Of a stretch of DNA of 64,000 bases, positions 1-12,254 are shown piece by piece. Within the stretch, counting starts at the first letter, position 1. Each line of letters starts with the position of its first letter. The translations under genes were made by a program, and so were the position numbers. The notes beneath the pieces were generated by a model, which had not been told where the DNA came from, made no database searches, and saw only the letters and a list, made by a program, of their open reading frames with translations. The DNA is from Evernia prunastri (Eukaryota > Ascomycota > Lecanoromycetes > Lecanorales > Parmeliaceae): contig NKYR01000021.1 in assembly GCA_003184365.1 (NCBI GenBank), forward strand, positions 309,232 through 373,231, given 5' to 3'.

Positions 1-468
1 CCTCATGCAGTCCTTGGTGTTCATCCGTAGCCGTCCCAGCATGATGGCGATCAGGCCCCCGGTTCCAGTGCCCGCGATGAGATCGAAGTAGTCGCACGGC
101 TTGGGCACTTTGTCTGCCTCTGGCGGTTCGCCGTTGTTGCATTCGGCGTACGTCTTGTGCATGAAGTCGTGTAGAAGGATAAGCATGGAGTAGCCGCGCA
201 CGCCTCCGCCATCTGCGCCGAACCAGGTCAGCTTGCGGCCAGGACGAGAGTCGATGGACCGGCATGCGCAGGGTCACTCACCCAGAGAGAGGATTCGCAG
301 TGGAGTGCCTTTGGTCGTATCCCTCCGTCGCAGGCCCCCTGATGACTCCATCTCCAAAGATATATCCAAGCCGTGGGTTCTATGTGTGTGCGCTGGGAAA
401 GTGGAAGACTGCTTGCAATGCGAATCGGAGAAGAGCTTTTTGTTGATCCTCACAAAGGATGCTACCAC
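1..468 (-). CDS. Patatin-like phospholipase, 5' part, cut by window edge
   Basis: Patatin-family lipid acyl hydrolase, normally a cytosolic or lipid-body phospholipase A2-like enzyme. Exon 1 is 468..282 and the intron is 281..213 (69 nt, GTGAGT to CAG). Exon 2 runs from 212 past the window edge. The phase-1 junction creates the Asp of LSLDGGGVRG, the oxyanion-hole motif of the family. About 35 residues later comes YFDLIAGTGTGG, the nucleophile elbow (72..55). The family normally has GxSxG here, but the central codon at 66..64 encodes Gly. The start is uncertain: ATG 468 and the in-frame ATG 351 are both possible, and 351 gives the shorter N-terminus usual in fungal members. The family call is firm. 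Activity is doubtful without the serine. Confidence 0.85.
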
Positions 469-1275
469 TGATCAACGTAGGACTCGATCCCTCGGCCCGT
501 GTCGACGATTCTCGGATGATTGAAGCGACTAATGGCTAGATAGGAGCAGCTTGAATGTTTGGTGGAGCGGTTGGCGAGGCCGAGGCTCGAAAATGAAACA
601 CAAGGGTCTTTTGGCGGCGGCGGCGGCCGCTATCGATTACACAGCGAAGCCTAACAGATCCTTGACAGCTATCTTTTCCAACGTTTCTCAACGTATCTGC
701 AGATATTTACTCCGGAGCCACGAACAGCTTTCAGGAAGGTGTGTGTTGAAATGGTGATATCATGTTAAGACTGAACCGGTACCTACCTTTACCCCCTTTA
801 CTCTATGCTCGGTCTTGGTCGCCTGGTGAGAGAAGTGTCCAATCGGGAACGCGTCCATTGTGGCTATGCCAGCCCTCATCCCACTTTCACTTCCCAGCAT
901 CCCAGGGTGCGTACGAGGCAGACTTACGAAACTACAATCGGGCGGCAGGACTGTTTTACGGTGCAGACAATGGTTGTGGCTTAAGCCTCATGCAAGACCG
1001 ATTTTGGAGAAAAGGCATTCGGCGACTACTGGATAAGAACAGAAATGGAGAATTCGTTGCTTGTAATGATATTAATGACAGAGCAAGAAGTTTGCATCGC
1101 ACAATTATAGAAACATAGTAATATATGACAAAGAGCCTCCCAACCCATTGGTTGTGTCAAGACTAGTGTAAGCCGTAAATCGTTACCAAAAGGCTCATGG
1201 CTTATGGTATCATATTGCATGCATCATCGTGATCCTGCCATTCCTGTCTTACAACCCGCCCAGATATCAATCAAA
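469..1275. other. Intergenic, no gene seen
   Basis: Only short open frames occur here (for example 551..757 and 762..1118 on the plus strand). None has a recognisable domain or a convincing splice partner. The stretch separates the 5' end of the patatin gene from the 3' end of the next minus-strand gene, so it should hold the patatin promoter. Confidence 0.5.
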
Positions 1276-3197
1276 TCATAAGCCATCCAGTCCTTGCAGC
1301 AGATCCAAAATTCCCGCCACCGCCGCGCCTCCAAAGAGGCCTCTTCTCAAATTCTTGCTCGCACTGCTTGCATCTTTCTCCGCACTGCGTCTTTTCTCTT
1401 TGTCGCGATGGCTCTGTTGCCGAGGTGCCATCGGTGGTCCTGGGGGCCTTTGCTGTTGCTGTGGGAAATAGGTGCCCGGTGGAGGCTGGGGCGATTGGCC
1501 CATGTAGGCTCCGGGAACGTAGGGGCTGCCATTAGGCATGCGAGGTGGTCCACCCGGAGGACCGTAGGGTTGTTGGGGTCTGAGACCGGTTGGGATAGAG
1601 GATGTCGATTGCCAAGGTTGATTTGGCAGCGGTCTCCCTTGTGGTATAGACGGTTGGGTCATTCCGCGGGTCATAGGTCTGCCCGCGTTTTCGGGTCCGT
1701 TGTTCCGGCCTGAATAGGGTCGGGGGCGACGCTCGGGACCTTCTCGAGAGTAGGGCACGTTGCTGCTGTCACTACTTCGACGAGAGCCAGGGGCGGCTCG
1801 AGGTGGTGAGACGTCAGATTCAGTGTCGGTAGATGTATCATCTTCGGAGTGGAGGACATGCTTCTTTGGAGCTCGTTTTCGTGAACGGTGATGATCTTGC
1901 TCCTCTTCATCGCTTTCAACTCGGGCTCTGAAGCGGACGTTCTTCTCCACACCTTTGCGGGGACCCTCTATGTAGCGTCCTCCAATGTCTGACGACCGCT
2001 CGAATTCGGAGTCTGAAGTATCCTCGTCGCTTTCATAGTAGGGGGGCTTTCCGCTGGGGTTGGCGCTAGAGTTCTTGCGACTGTGCGGTGGTGAAGGGGG
2101 TCCCCGGCTGTTTGTCGGTGAAGGTTGTCCACGACTGTGGGGTGGCGATGGACGCGCTTCTGATTCTGGAATTCTCGTCCATTCATGCAGTAGATGATTG
2201 ACTATATCATAGACAGGCGCGCCTAAAGCTTGGTTCTCTCGAGTCAGGGCAAGAGTAAATTGCCGGTCCAGCTGTTGAATTGGCTTTTCTTCGAACTTGA
2301 CCATCGCTTTAGAGTCGTTGGGTAATTTCTCCGGCACTGCCGGCGGTTGGATTGACAGCCGTCGAACCCCGTTTGAAGCTTGGTCTTCGTAATAGCTTGT
2401 CTGGATATTTCCAGCTGCGTCGTAGCTTGGAGGTGGATCTTCGATGGTCGGACTCATCGTCTCTTCCTTGGCTTCCTTTTCAGCCAACTCATATAGCTTC
2501 CGTAGCTCCATCAAAGACCAGTGCTGAACCACGATCATATTCTGTATCTCCGCACGGTCTTGCCTCATGGTGTGTTCGGTGAGCGGCGCTCTCGAAGGGT
2601 CGTCTCTGCAAGTGATTCAGCATCGATCGAGTAGACTTGGGTATGGACTGGGGTGAGCGACTCTTACCGTGTAGCAGCGATGGCTTTACCCATCTGTAAG
2701 ATCTGAAGCATGATGGACAGACTCAACTTGAGCGACTCGAGCTGACCCAACAGATACTGGACCTTCCGCTTCTTGAAAGACCATTTGATCCTTTGCGCTA
2801 TGATGATGGATCGAAGATTGCCTTGTTCATCTCTGCCGTGGCCCAGATCCACCATGTTCTTGATCTCATCGAAGACCACTTGACTTTGGTCCCGGATCTC
2901 CGTCGCCGTCTGGAGGGCGCTTTGTGATGCGACGGTTCTCCCTTCCTCCATGGTCTTGCCGACTTGCTTGAGCATGAGGGAGAAGAGGGAGATGCCCTTG
3001 GCGATACTGTGAATGTCGCATTCCGCGTTGGAGATCTCTGAACCGACGGCATTCAGAAGGAGGGAGAGGCGGAAACCAGCACCGGCGACCCCGATGATGG
3101 AAGCTATGATGCTGTGGAGGGTGGCATTAGCAGTGAGGCCGGGATGCTTTTCCTCCCTCCGTCTGCCAGATGGGGTGGCGTACCCGATTTCTGCCAT
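1276..3197 (-). CDS. Fungal_N (STAND-associated, HeLo-like) domain protein with proline-rich tail
   Basis: Exon 1 is 3197..2668, the intron 2667..2606 (62 nt, GTAAGA to CAG) and exon 2 2605..1276, giving 619 residues. The first ~175 residues are helical, with a glycine-rich hydrophobic start (IIGVAGAGFRLSLLL) followed by AECDIHSIAKGISLFSLML. This is the pattern of the fungal N-terminal domain found before NACHT or ankyrin modules in STAND receptors and in HeLo-like cell-death effectors. No NACHT, NB-ARC or repeat module follows. Instead there is a long, charged, then Pro/Ser/Arg-rich, presumably disordered region. The protein closes with a hydrophobic glycine-rich segment (GLFGGAAVAGILDLLQGL). 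It may act as a stand-alone signalling or membrane-associated adapter. The domain call is from sequence pattern only; the function is inferred. Confidence 0.75.
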
Positions 3198-5124
3198 GCT
3201 GCTGCTCGTGTGTACTGAGGTTGAATGTATGTAATGATTTGACAGAGATTGTGAGAATGCAAACTCATCATGGGCATGATGGTTTGGGGCAGAAGTGGGA
3301 GGTCAGGCTGCAGGGGAAGAGGATGTTGCGGGACTGCGGCTCCAAATTATGACACAGGATGGGTGTGTTGATGATATGAGTAGGGTAGCTTCATTCATCG
3401 TCTCAGACTCTAAGTTGTACACTTGGATTATTCGAAGTTAGTCTTGTAAGGCCGAGCCCCTCGCGACTCGGTAAGTTCGGTAGAGCTTGGATGGGATTGG
3501 TTCAACCTTAAATTATAAGCCTGGGCATGACGTGCAGCCGCATGTATGCGAGCATGTATGCCGCCTGAAAGATGTCTAAAAAGACCTAATAATGAAATTG
3601 ATTACCAATATTCAAAATATTTTCACCAAATTTTAACAAATGTTTAAGGGTGACGCTCCGCCACGTCCGACCTACACAATTCGGCACAAGGCGAACTCAC
3701 CGACATACTTTCTCCTTAGGGTCTTAGAGTGTTAAGCATTTTCTTAGGCGTGTTATTGGAAACCAGTCATAGATCCAAATATCACCATCCCATGCATCTC
3801 ATATCTCATCCATCTTCGTCGACTCAATGGAGCTAAAGGCCGTGGGAAATGCCGTCCCCAGGATCGAGATAGAAGATAGAATGGGCAGCACATGGCATAA
3901 GGTTCAACGCACCCTGTTTAATCCAATGACCCAAGGCTCTGGTTACCGGCGCATTCAAGGGTTCAAGTGCTGCCCGACCACCACCTTTTCCATCATCTGC
4001 CTTCTCTTCTTTTCTTTGCCTACCTTACCCAACTTCTGAGCTTCTCTGACCCCAAGCTATCAAACTCGGGGCTCCTCGGTCAGCACTTTATAGAGAGTAG
4101 CATCAACGCGGCAAATGGGACACACCCACGTTGCTGCCTATCTGCAACAATGCTCGTCGCCGACCGTTTCGCTTTTTACATCCAGCCATGCAACTTAAAG
4201 CCTCGTCAGATTTCCAAACAGGATCCCTAGCCTATTCCTGCCCTCTACGCCTACAATTCCGATGCGGAGCAATGTCTGGACCATCCTCTGTTTCACCTTG
4301 GCACCCACCACCACCATTACCGACTCTGCAGCCTAGTAACATTGCAACCATCTCGCACTCAAGATGCATATCAGCTTTGCAATGATTGGTCTGCCAGCCG
4401 TCCCGTGTGTGTGGCTGTCGTTTGGACTGCCGGATTACAAGTAAATAATTGCATTCTACGACACAGCATTGACACACCTTATCTTCGGTGTAAGCACCAG
4501 GCTTTGTGGCACTAATGAGCGGATTTCGGGACGGATAATTGGGACCCCCCAAACTATTCTATCAATCTCCTCAGGGTGTGGCTTTTAGTAGTGGCTGCCT
4601 GCACATCCATTCCTACAGTCCTATGGCATTATTCTCATGTAAAATGCGATTACTAACCTATTCGATTGCAAGCTAGTCGGGTCTGAAAGATCCGTGCCAT
4701 AGTAACACGTGGGCATCGAGTGCATCATAACAATCCATGACGCTGTCTAATATGCATGGATCAGTCTGACGATGTAAGCACATATAAGCAGTCGGGATCG
4801 GCTTTTTAAACGCCTTTCCACTTCATCGTCCCAAGCAAAATGGACGATGATGCTTTCGTCTCCGCCGCATACAACAGTAGCCTCACCACCACCACAGGTC
4901 TTCCTCGTTATGTTCCACGAACCATCCCTCCCCCAAACCATCTTCTCTGCATAATTTCCTCTTCATCGCATCGATCCCCTCGGACTAGCTTCACAATGCG
5001 TAATATGGGCTCATAAGTCAAACACATGGATTCCCCCCCTCCCCACCCATTTCCCTCAGCACGTTGTATCCCCTGGCCCGTAACCGAGAGCTTTTGACCG
5101 GAAGATGCAATGTTTTTGGGTGTT

Positions 5125-5144
5125 GGGGGGGGGGGGGGGGGGGG
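5125..5144. repeat. Poly-G tract, 20 bases
   Basis: Twenty consecutive G residues on the plus strand. Read on the minus strand they make a proline run in short open frames, but no gene is supported here. Such a tract can form G-quadruplex DNA and is prone to length errors in sequencing. Confidence 0.9.
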
Positions 5145-5522
5145 CAGCTTTGATGATGATGTTTGCGTCGACAAGGCTAGTCGAGGGCGTCGAGTCGGAG
5201 GAGTTGAGAGGTAGGGTTTGGGGGATGGGTATGGATATGCGTTTGGATGTGGATATCGAAATAGAAAAGGATATGATATGACACATCAACAAAAAACACT
5301 GGGACTGGAACTAGACAGAAAGACATCCTCGCAAACCACAGAGTAACAGGTCTGGCCGAATGTATGGCTACCGTCTATGGAATAGCTGTTGGCATGGAAT
5401 TGAAACCCATACCAACGGGCGGCGACAAGATATGTGCTGGGTCGAGAGCTATGTGTATGACAGTACGTATGAACGGTCGATCAATAGGATTGGTTAACAT
5501 GGCTGGTTAGGAGGACCGGTCG

Positions 5523-5548
5523 ATAGGACTGGGCAATAGGACTGGGCA
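5523..5548. repeat. Tandem 13-bp repeat, two copies
   Basis: The unit ataggactgggca occurs twice head to tail (5523..5535 and 5536..5548). It lies about 160 bp past the 3' end of the carotenoid oxygenase gene. No role is evident. Confidence 0.8.
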
Positions 5549-5706
5549 ACATACATTCTCCATTCCCTTGCAAGCATAACATACAAACAAGATGCAGAAC
5601 GGAATCCACCAGACGCTTCCGTCAAGGTATTTCCCCTACCTTAGGTAGTCATGTCCCATCCACACCACCCCTACCACGCCCCACCCTGCCCCACCCTGCC
5701 ACGAAG

Positions 5707-7692
5707 CTACACCGCACCCCCAACATGAGCCCCATGGAACCCAAACGGCACCACGACCTCCATCTCCGCCCTCCCCACCTCCTCAAAACTCCGCGCGTCC
5801 AGCACGAGCAAATAACTCCGCCCCCGCGTCCCGTCCAGCACCACGCTCAAACACACACCGTCGTCCTCGTCCCCGTCCCCGTCCCCGTCCTTCCCCCCCT
5901 CGTAACCCTCCGCCTTCCCCTCAGGTCCGTCCCGGCCCTCCTCCTCCGACGACGACGACGGAGTCGGGCGCGGGATGAAAATTGGCTCCCCGGGCGACTG
6001 CGCGTGCACGACCCGCGCCACCGCCGTCCGCGCCGCCGTGTCGTACTTGATCAGCCCGTCCAGGAAGCTCGAGTGGCCCCGGTCGCTGACGCCGTAGATG
6101 TACCGGCTGCGCCGCGTCGCGCGCCGCGGGTCGAACGTCGGCAGCTCCGGCGTGTCCGCTTGCGACGCGGCGAACACGGTGCCGACTTTCCCCCGCGGGC
6201 CCGTGACGGCAACGGTCGTGCGGCCGAGGGCGGGGAGCCGGAAGCGGTGCAGCGTCGCTTTGCTGGCGGCTGTTTTGGCGGCGTCGGCGAGGTAGGCGGC
6301 GGACGAGGCGGAGGTCGATTTCATGTTGTGGTAGTAGAAGCGCTTGAGGATGTCGAGGGAGGGGTAGGTGGGTATGTCGGCGATGATGTCGACGGTTCTT
6401 CCGTCGGCTGGGGGGGGTGTGGTGGAGGAGGGGGAGGGGGAGGAGGATGAGGAGGAGGGTTCCTCCCAGGCGTTGACGGGGTGGAAGGCGAAGAAAGGGT
6501 CCGATTCGTACAGGCCCACGAGACCCTGCCCGTGCCGGCGGTCGACGACGAGCCAGAGGTTCGGTCTGTTGGGGTCGAAGTCCATGGCGTCGAGCAGGTT
6601 GCGCGTCCAGAGCACCTTGGCGCCGTTCTTGGCGTAGTACGCGGAGAAGATGCAGAGGATCACGTGGTTTTCCGTCAGCAGGATCGAGTGCAGGTACGCC
6701 GGCCGTATGGGCCCGCCGCTGAGGGTGGCGAGGATGGTCGTCTTGCCGGTTGTGGCGGACACGCAGAAGACGCGGTAGGTCGGTTGCCGGCCCACTTCGA
6801 GGTTGTAGTTGTACCAGTCTCCCGTGACGGGGTCGGTGCGGGAGTGGGCGCCCGTGAAGGGTCCCTTGAGGTCGGGGTGGAGGGAGGGCTGGCGGACGGC
6901 GGAGATGGGTTCGAGGGTTGTGGGGTCGATGCGTTGGAGGGAGGCGTTGTCCGTCTTGAGCCAGAGGTTGGAGATCTTTGGGGAGGGAGCATTGCCGTTC
7001 GTTTCCGGTCGGGCTTTGTCTTTGCTGGCCATCTCTTCCGGCACCGGCATGTTCGCTCTGACTGTCACCCCGACGTTTACATCAGACGCCCCTTTGCCGC
7101 CGTTTGAAGTTGCCGCTACGAAGGAGCTCATGACCTTTTTGAAGAAGGACTCGCATGGGTCTCGTTGTTGACCGAACGATGTTGTGGCCATTTCTCCGGA
7201 CTTGCGCACATTCTCGACAAGTTTGTCACACGTGTGACGTGAGTTGTACTTTACGCGTGTGATGAACTCCTCTCCCTCTGCGGGCGGTAAGAGCTCGAAG
7301 CGGTGGGTCTGGGCGAAACCATCGAACCAGTGTGATACGGCGAAGGTTTTGTTTTTGGATGTGGTGACTTGGTGACCGCCAGGACCAGTCCGGTAGAGAA
7401 TACCTCTATGAATTAATTTTAGTCTTTCCCAGATGTCGAACTTTCTTGAGAAAGGGACTTACGCCGCGTAGGCTGGGATTTTGCCAGAGACTTTGAGCTC
7501 GACGGGTTCTGTTTCGTCATGGAAGGTTTCAAACTGGGAGGGACGGTTAGTCAGTTCACGGGAATTTCGAAACATCTATACAGATGTTTTACGTACTCCA
7601 GCATCATTAGGCCAATCATTGTATGATTTCGTAGTGTTTGTGATGCCGTGAGGAGCGTCGGGCGCTTTGAGCTCTTGATCAACGACGGCCAT
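5707..7692 (-). CDS. Carotenoid oxygenase (RPE65/CCD family)
   Basis: A non-heme iron dioxygenase of the family that cleaves carotenoids or stilbenes at a double bond. Exons are 7692..7597, 7533..7463 and 7405..5707. The introns are 63 and 57 nt, and the first has a CTAAC branch site. The product is 621 residues. The spliced N-terminus gives the family signature IPAYAAGILYRTGPG, then SHWFDGFAQTHRF. All four iron-ligand histidines are visible: AHSRTDPVTG (about 243), YLHSILL (about 295), FHPVNAWEE (about 364) and PFGFHG near the C-terminus (about 613). A Ser/Asp/Gly-rich low-complexity insert lies before the last strand. The N-terminal pattern resembles fungal torulene/apocarotenoid dioxygenases, but the substrate cannot be decided from sequence. 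No other carotenoid gene is nearby. Start ATG 7692 is the first Met of exon 1. Confidence 0.92.
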
Positions 7693-9475
7693 TTTCTTCA
7701 AAGTTGTGCTATTGAACGACTTTCAAAAGCTCTCCGAGCGCTTTCAGTTCACCTTATTAATTACTGTCGTGTTTATAAAGGGAAATCGAGTTTGAAGAAA
7801 AATAGGAGAAGTGAGTGTGAAGGATTTGTATACTCGTAGGTAGGGCACGGAACCTCCTCGGATATGCGGCACATTGATTTATTAAAGTAATTTACTTAGG
7901 TTATTTGTTGACCCGGCGGAGGAACTTCTACTCCGCCAAGAACTCACATCACCGTCCACGCTCTTTCTTTCTCGCACCACCTTTGTCGTGACAAGTCCAT
8001 GCATCAGAAATGAAAGGAGGCTTGTCCCATGATTCTATTGCCCCTCTTCGATGGGAATTTTTGAATGCATACTCGTAGCCGCTCGACCCGAAATATGCAT
8101 TTGTATGGAGTAGTCAAGGTGGTATTGCAACGCCACCCGTGCCACAGTCCAATGTCTAGGCTATCGTGTTGTCCTTTAAAACATGTATCCGGAGTATTCA
8201 CTCCCATCACCCTCCACTTCTCGTCAGCCGCATAGGCTCAGCTACTAGATGTGTGTAGGATGGATTGATTAAATATTCCAGAGCTCCCCTGGAGTAGTCT
8301 TATGTATCATACTATTTGGGTGGTTGGCCAGACAATGTGGCTGGGAGCCGGAAGGAGGCCGGGAACCAACACCAACAACCACTAAATAACATGCTTTTCA
8401 ACACTAGATAACCCTTCCCCGACCTCATCATCGGCAGCGCTCCGGACCATCTCCAGCTCCAGCCTACTCTACACTCTCGACATCGACTCGAGGGTAAAAG
8501 AGTACATTGGCCACCCAGCGTTCGTCACGGGATTACGAGTGTGCAATTGGCCATCTCCAAGTTCCCGTCGATGTGGCTCAGGTATCGATTCCTTCAACGG
8601 TATTGACTGTGTTTGAATGTTCTGTCGGCGCATCTTCCTCTGCAGCTGAGTCACTTCTTTTCACCAGAAACGGACCTCAGTCCCATTTGTCAATAACATT
8701 AGCGCAGGCTTCGTCGCCACCGCACGGAATGTGTCGGCCGATCTTCGTCGGGTTCAAAGCCTTCCGTCCCATGCGTCAGGCGCGTCAGTCAGTGAAGAAG
8801 TCCTCGCGGTCGACGCCATGGGAGATCGACATGCGTTCGATCTTCCACAGCTGGATGGAGTGTTGCATCTGTGCATGGTCTGGCTGGAGGGTTACCGTGG
8901 TTGACGGGTCTTTTGTTGTTGAATTTGACGCTCGTGAAGTGGCTTTACTGCTGGATTAAGGAGTCCCATTAAGCCTTGATGGGTCAAGGAGAAGGCTGAG
9001 ATTGAGATCTGTGCGGCTGTTGTATGCTCTGCGTGGGTCTGAAGGGTTCATCTTCTACTGAGGCGTAAGTGACAGCTCTCCTTAAGGATTTGATTGAGTG
9101 GTCATTAGGGGATGGTGGGGGGTGGGCAGTCGTAGCGGTAGATATTGCGAGAAGATTCAAAATCAGCAGAGTAGAGTCTCTCTGACCAATGCTTAGCTTG
9201 GCTGTTCGTGCGAGTTGCAAAGACGTCAGAGCTTTCTGCTGTCACTTGCCCAGGCATTTTGCATCGCGTACAAACCGAAGGGAGAAATTGAAATGGGTAA
9301 AACATGCGCTGCTTTCGGGAAGGAGCACCATTTTGTTCAAACCGCTAAAGCGTCGAACTCACAAACTTCAATGAATTCATGTTTTGCAAGCTTTCTTTCA
9401 ACATTATCATACAGCAGTCGTAAGCCAGACGAAAAATCAAGCAAGCAGACCCTCATTCTATGAGAGGTCATTCCG
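7693..9475. other. Intergenic, no recognised gene
   Basis: About 1.8 kb. The longest open frame is plus strand 8507..8959 (150 codons). It has no recognisable motif, no clear splice partner and Ser/Arg-rich composition, so it is not called. The left end is the promoter of the carotenoid oxygenase gene. Confidence 0.45.
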
Positions 9476-10832
9476 TCAGCGGCCACTACCCATGATAAAA
9501 TAAGGCTTTTCCTTCAACGGACTCTGCGGCTGCACACTGTCCTGCGGATGCAGCCCCATCTCCAAACTCACGCTGGTATCACCCATACTAGTACCGTTCG
9601 ACTCGTCTCTCCATCCTGGCGACATCACAGTGCGTGGGGTGCTGTTTGGCCACATGCTCTCTTTGCTGATCCCTCCGGTGTTCGATCGTACTTGCGATGC
9701 CAGTCTCCCGCGGAAGAAGAGGTAGAGAGGGCGAATGACTGGCGCGTTGGCGCAGACGATGCCGATGTTGACTTCAGGTCTGGGAATGATTAGCTTCGAC
9801 TTTGTTAGCTAATACAGATGGTTTTGCTCACAATCTCCAACCGACGCTTGTTGTGACGGCCCCTGCTACTGTCAGCTTGGTTTGGCTCCAAATCTCGAGA
9901 TAGCAGCAACTCACAAGATAGGTCTGGATTCGTCATGGAGCCAGACAAGGCGGTACGAACCGTACAACAGACGGCAGTGCTACGTATTGTCAGCGGTAAG
10001 CTTCTGGTGCGTGATGCTAGCTCACGTACATGACACCCAGTCCCATCAAGAGACACAATCCCACCTTAGTCCGTAATCCGATCTGGATATTCCGAAGGAA
10101 GATCGCGGGAAGTGTTGCAAGTATGAGGTCGGAGATGACCGAAAGGACTGTCGACGTATGTGGTGAGAGTAAAGGCTTGCGTGATCACTATTGGAAGTTC
10201 GACTTACTGCCTTGCGCAACCACGACAGATACAACCTGATGATTTGACAGACACGCTCCGTTGACGCCCACATCCCAGTAAGCTCTGAGGGGTCTGCAGA
10301 CTCCTAGGAACAAGAAGACGCTCACTGCGGTGAACAGAGAAATGCACGTTATCAGAGCGTACATTCCTCGAACCACATGCTTGGTGTCCACAATGCGGAG
10401 AAGAAACAAGCAAATGGAGATTTTCATAAGGGCGAGCGTGATGAACGTCTGGATCCAGTCGGCCCAGCCGACCACCTGGAACAATCTTCGTTGCGCCGGT
10501 TTCAGGTAATACTCATGTCTTCCCAGGCCGTTGACAACCTCCGTGGTAATCAACCCCGCGCCGATCAACGACGTGATCTAATCAAGGTTGGCATGTTAAT
10601 GACTTTGCGCCAAGTACGAGGGTCACTTAGTTCCAGGAGAGTGCGATCTTACCATGGCGGCGACTGCAACATAATCATCTGCTCCCAAGTTGTGTGTTAT
10701 TCGAGAACGTACCCATACGCGCAGTATCGTGGTGATGAGTGCACAGGCGATAAAAGCCCAGCAGACTGCCAGAACAGCCCATCCCTGATCCACATCACCA
10801 TCGGGAGGGGGAAAAAACGTCTCTTGCTTCAT
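9476..10832 (-). CDS. PTH11-like seven-transmembrane receptor (fungal rhodopsin domain)
   Basis: Integral plasma-membrane protein of the fungal rhodopsin-domain/SAT4 family, to which the PTH11-type G-protein-coupled receptors belong. Six exons: 10832..10653, 10577..10208, 10147..10030, 9979..9915, 9862..9832, 9779..9476. The introns are 75, 60, 50, 52 and 52 nt, and the coding length is exactly 356 codons (355 residues). Family features include GADDYVAV after helix 1, GLGRHEYY, the helix-5 stretch SVISDLILATLPAIF, RTKVGLCLLMGLGV, and EVNIGIVCANAPVIRPL at helix 7. Seven hydrophobic segments lie at about 17-41, 52-74, 95-118, 127-149, 170-195, 203-225 and 240-260. A ~95-residue hydrophilic tail follows. 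No N-terminal CFEM domain is present. The ligand is unknown. Confidence 0.88.
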
Positions 10833-11948
10833 GACCGGCGCCGAAATTCATCAAAGAAAAGTATGGACGACTTGTAGTCTGCACTTCTTCCTGCACAGCG
10901 TTGTTTCGAAGATCATGCGACCGGGAGTGAAAGCAGCGGATTGTCCAGTTTTTGTCGACGCGACCTGAATTTGGCACACGACGGAATACTCTAGCAGATG
11001 GGTAGCCCATGGCTTGAATCGCCACGCATTTCTCATGCAAGGGATCACCGAGGGTATGAACAAGCACGTGTGGACACTTGAAGTCCGAGCGGCCGCGGTT
11101 CCAAAATCCAGGGGCAGTCCCATCGTTGTAATTTCATTGGTGCTCGAATATCAAATCAACGCACCAAGGCTACTGTCGCATATATGGTAGTTGATGGGGA
11201 CGGAGAATTAATCCCAAAAGAGGAAAGTGTCTTCCTGCCAGATCTCTCTATGCCGTGCCATCTACATCATCTCCTTCCCACGACTGACGCATTCGGACAC
11301 ACCAAGAACATGTCTGGCGTTAGGCACTGTCCCAGTACCTATCATGAGATTGTAATCGTTTACTGAGGCTGTTATGGGTCTGATCGGCGCGACGACTATC
11401 GCCTTGTATTGGCTTTTGAGCAGCTGAACTCATGAACAACCACGTAGATTGCGGAATGTCATTTCCACATCATGTAAAAGCTTCAGCGAATTGAACCTCA
11501 GGACAGATTGGGCGCTATGATAATATCCATGGGATTCAGAGAAACCACGCTGTTTAGAATCTTGTTCCTGCCAGGGCCCAGAGGGTGCGGGGTAGCGCGT
11601 CGCCCGTCTGAGGCGTTGTCGTTACTCTATTGGTGCGCTTCAAAGCTTGAAGAATTAGTTTGACGATCTTCGGAAAATAAATTAAAGACGGGATGCATGG
11701 CATGGCATGACATGATGGAAATAGTGGGTAACAAGGGAATGGGACTGGGATTGGACTTCCATCAAATGAATTCTGACACATTCGAGAAGCTCTTCTAGCT
11801 TGAATCCAGGAGAGCGGGTCGCCCGCGGAATGACGATCCCATAGAATGTCACCTCGCTTGCAAGAAATTGGCCATGGTCCCGGTGAATGGTGTCGAGCGT
11901 GCCTGATATGTCGTGAAATGAACCCGCCAAGAAGAATATTTCCATCTC
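10833..11948. other. Intergenic, nothing convincing
   Basis: About 1.1 kb. Short minus-strand open frames at 10795..11123 and 11554..11979 overlap in several phases without a family match. The left end should hold the receptor promoter. Confidence 0.45.
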
Positions 11949-12254
11949 CTATCTGGACAAAAGTCGTCGATAGGTACATTCACCATACCTCAACCATAGC
12001 TTGGCAAGCTCGGCGATCTGTTCTTTGGTCCAGCGACGAGCGATCAGCGCCAATGACGCAGGCCAGCCCGAGGAAGTGACGATCTTGGACGTCGCCTCCT
12101 CTGGCTTTCGTGGCACCTGAGGTATCAAGTCCATGAGTATCGGCCGCCCCGGCCCTTATGGGTGTCCCCATACCACCGAAGAAGCAGTTTCCTCGCACAG
12201 CACGCCTATCATGCCAGCCACACCCTCAATGGTCTGATAAGTGTGGAGCGACAT
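11949..12254 (-). CDS. Candidate small two-exon gene, unrecognised
   Basis: I do not recognise this. ATG 12254 opens a 27-codon exon (12254..12174) containing IEGVAGMIGVLCEETASS. A 57-nt intron with good ends (GTATGG to CTCAG, 12173..12117) leads in frame to 12116..11949. That exon contains TSSGWPASLALIARRWTKEQ and ends at a stop, for 82 residues in total. Another donor (GTATGG near 11990) could extend it into 11865..11940. It lies about 100 bp past the 3' end of the antiporter gene, on the same strand. It could be a small protein or the remnant of a longer gene. Confidence 0.25.

Larger units (their letters stand above)
3198..5706. other. Long intergenic stretch, no convincing gene
   Basis: About 2.5 kb with only short overlapping open frames on both strands and no recognised domain. 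An AT-rich patch lies near 3570..3660. A 20-base G run and a small 13-bp tandem repeat lie toward the right end and are listed separately. The left end holds the promoter of the minus-strand Fungal_N gene. Confidence 0.5.

Noticed and set aside
5725..7107. Long plus-strand open frames opposite the carotenoid oxygenase
   Set aside because: They are antisense shadows of a GC-rich coding exon. The translations are Arg/Gly/Pro-rich and carry no family motif, while the minus strand has all four iron-ligand histidines.
8507..8959. 150-codon plus-strand open frame
   Set aside because: No motif, no splice partner, no promoter-like leader, and composition unlike neighbouring genes.
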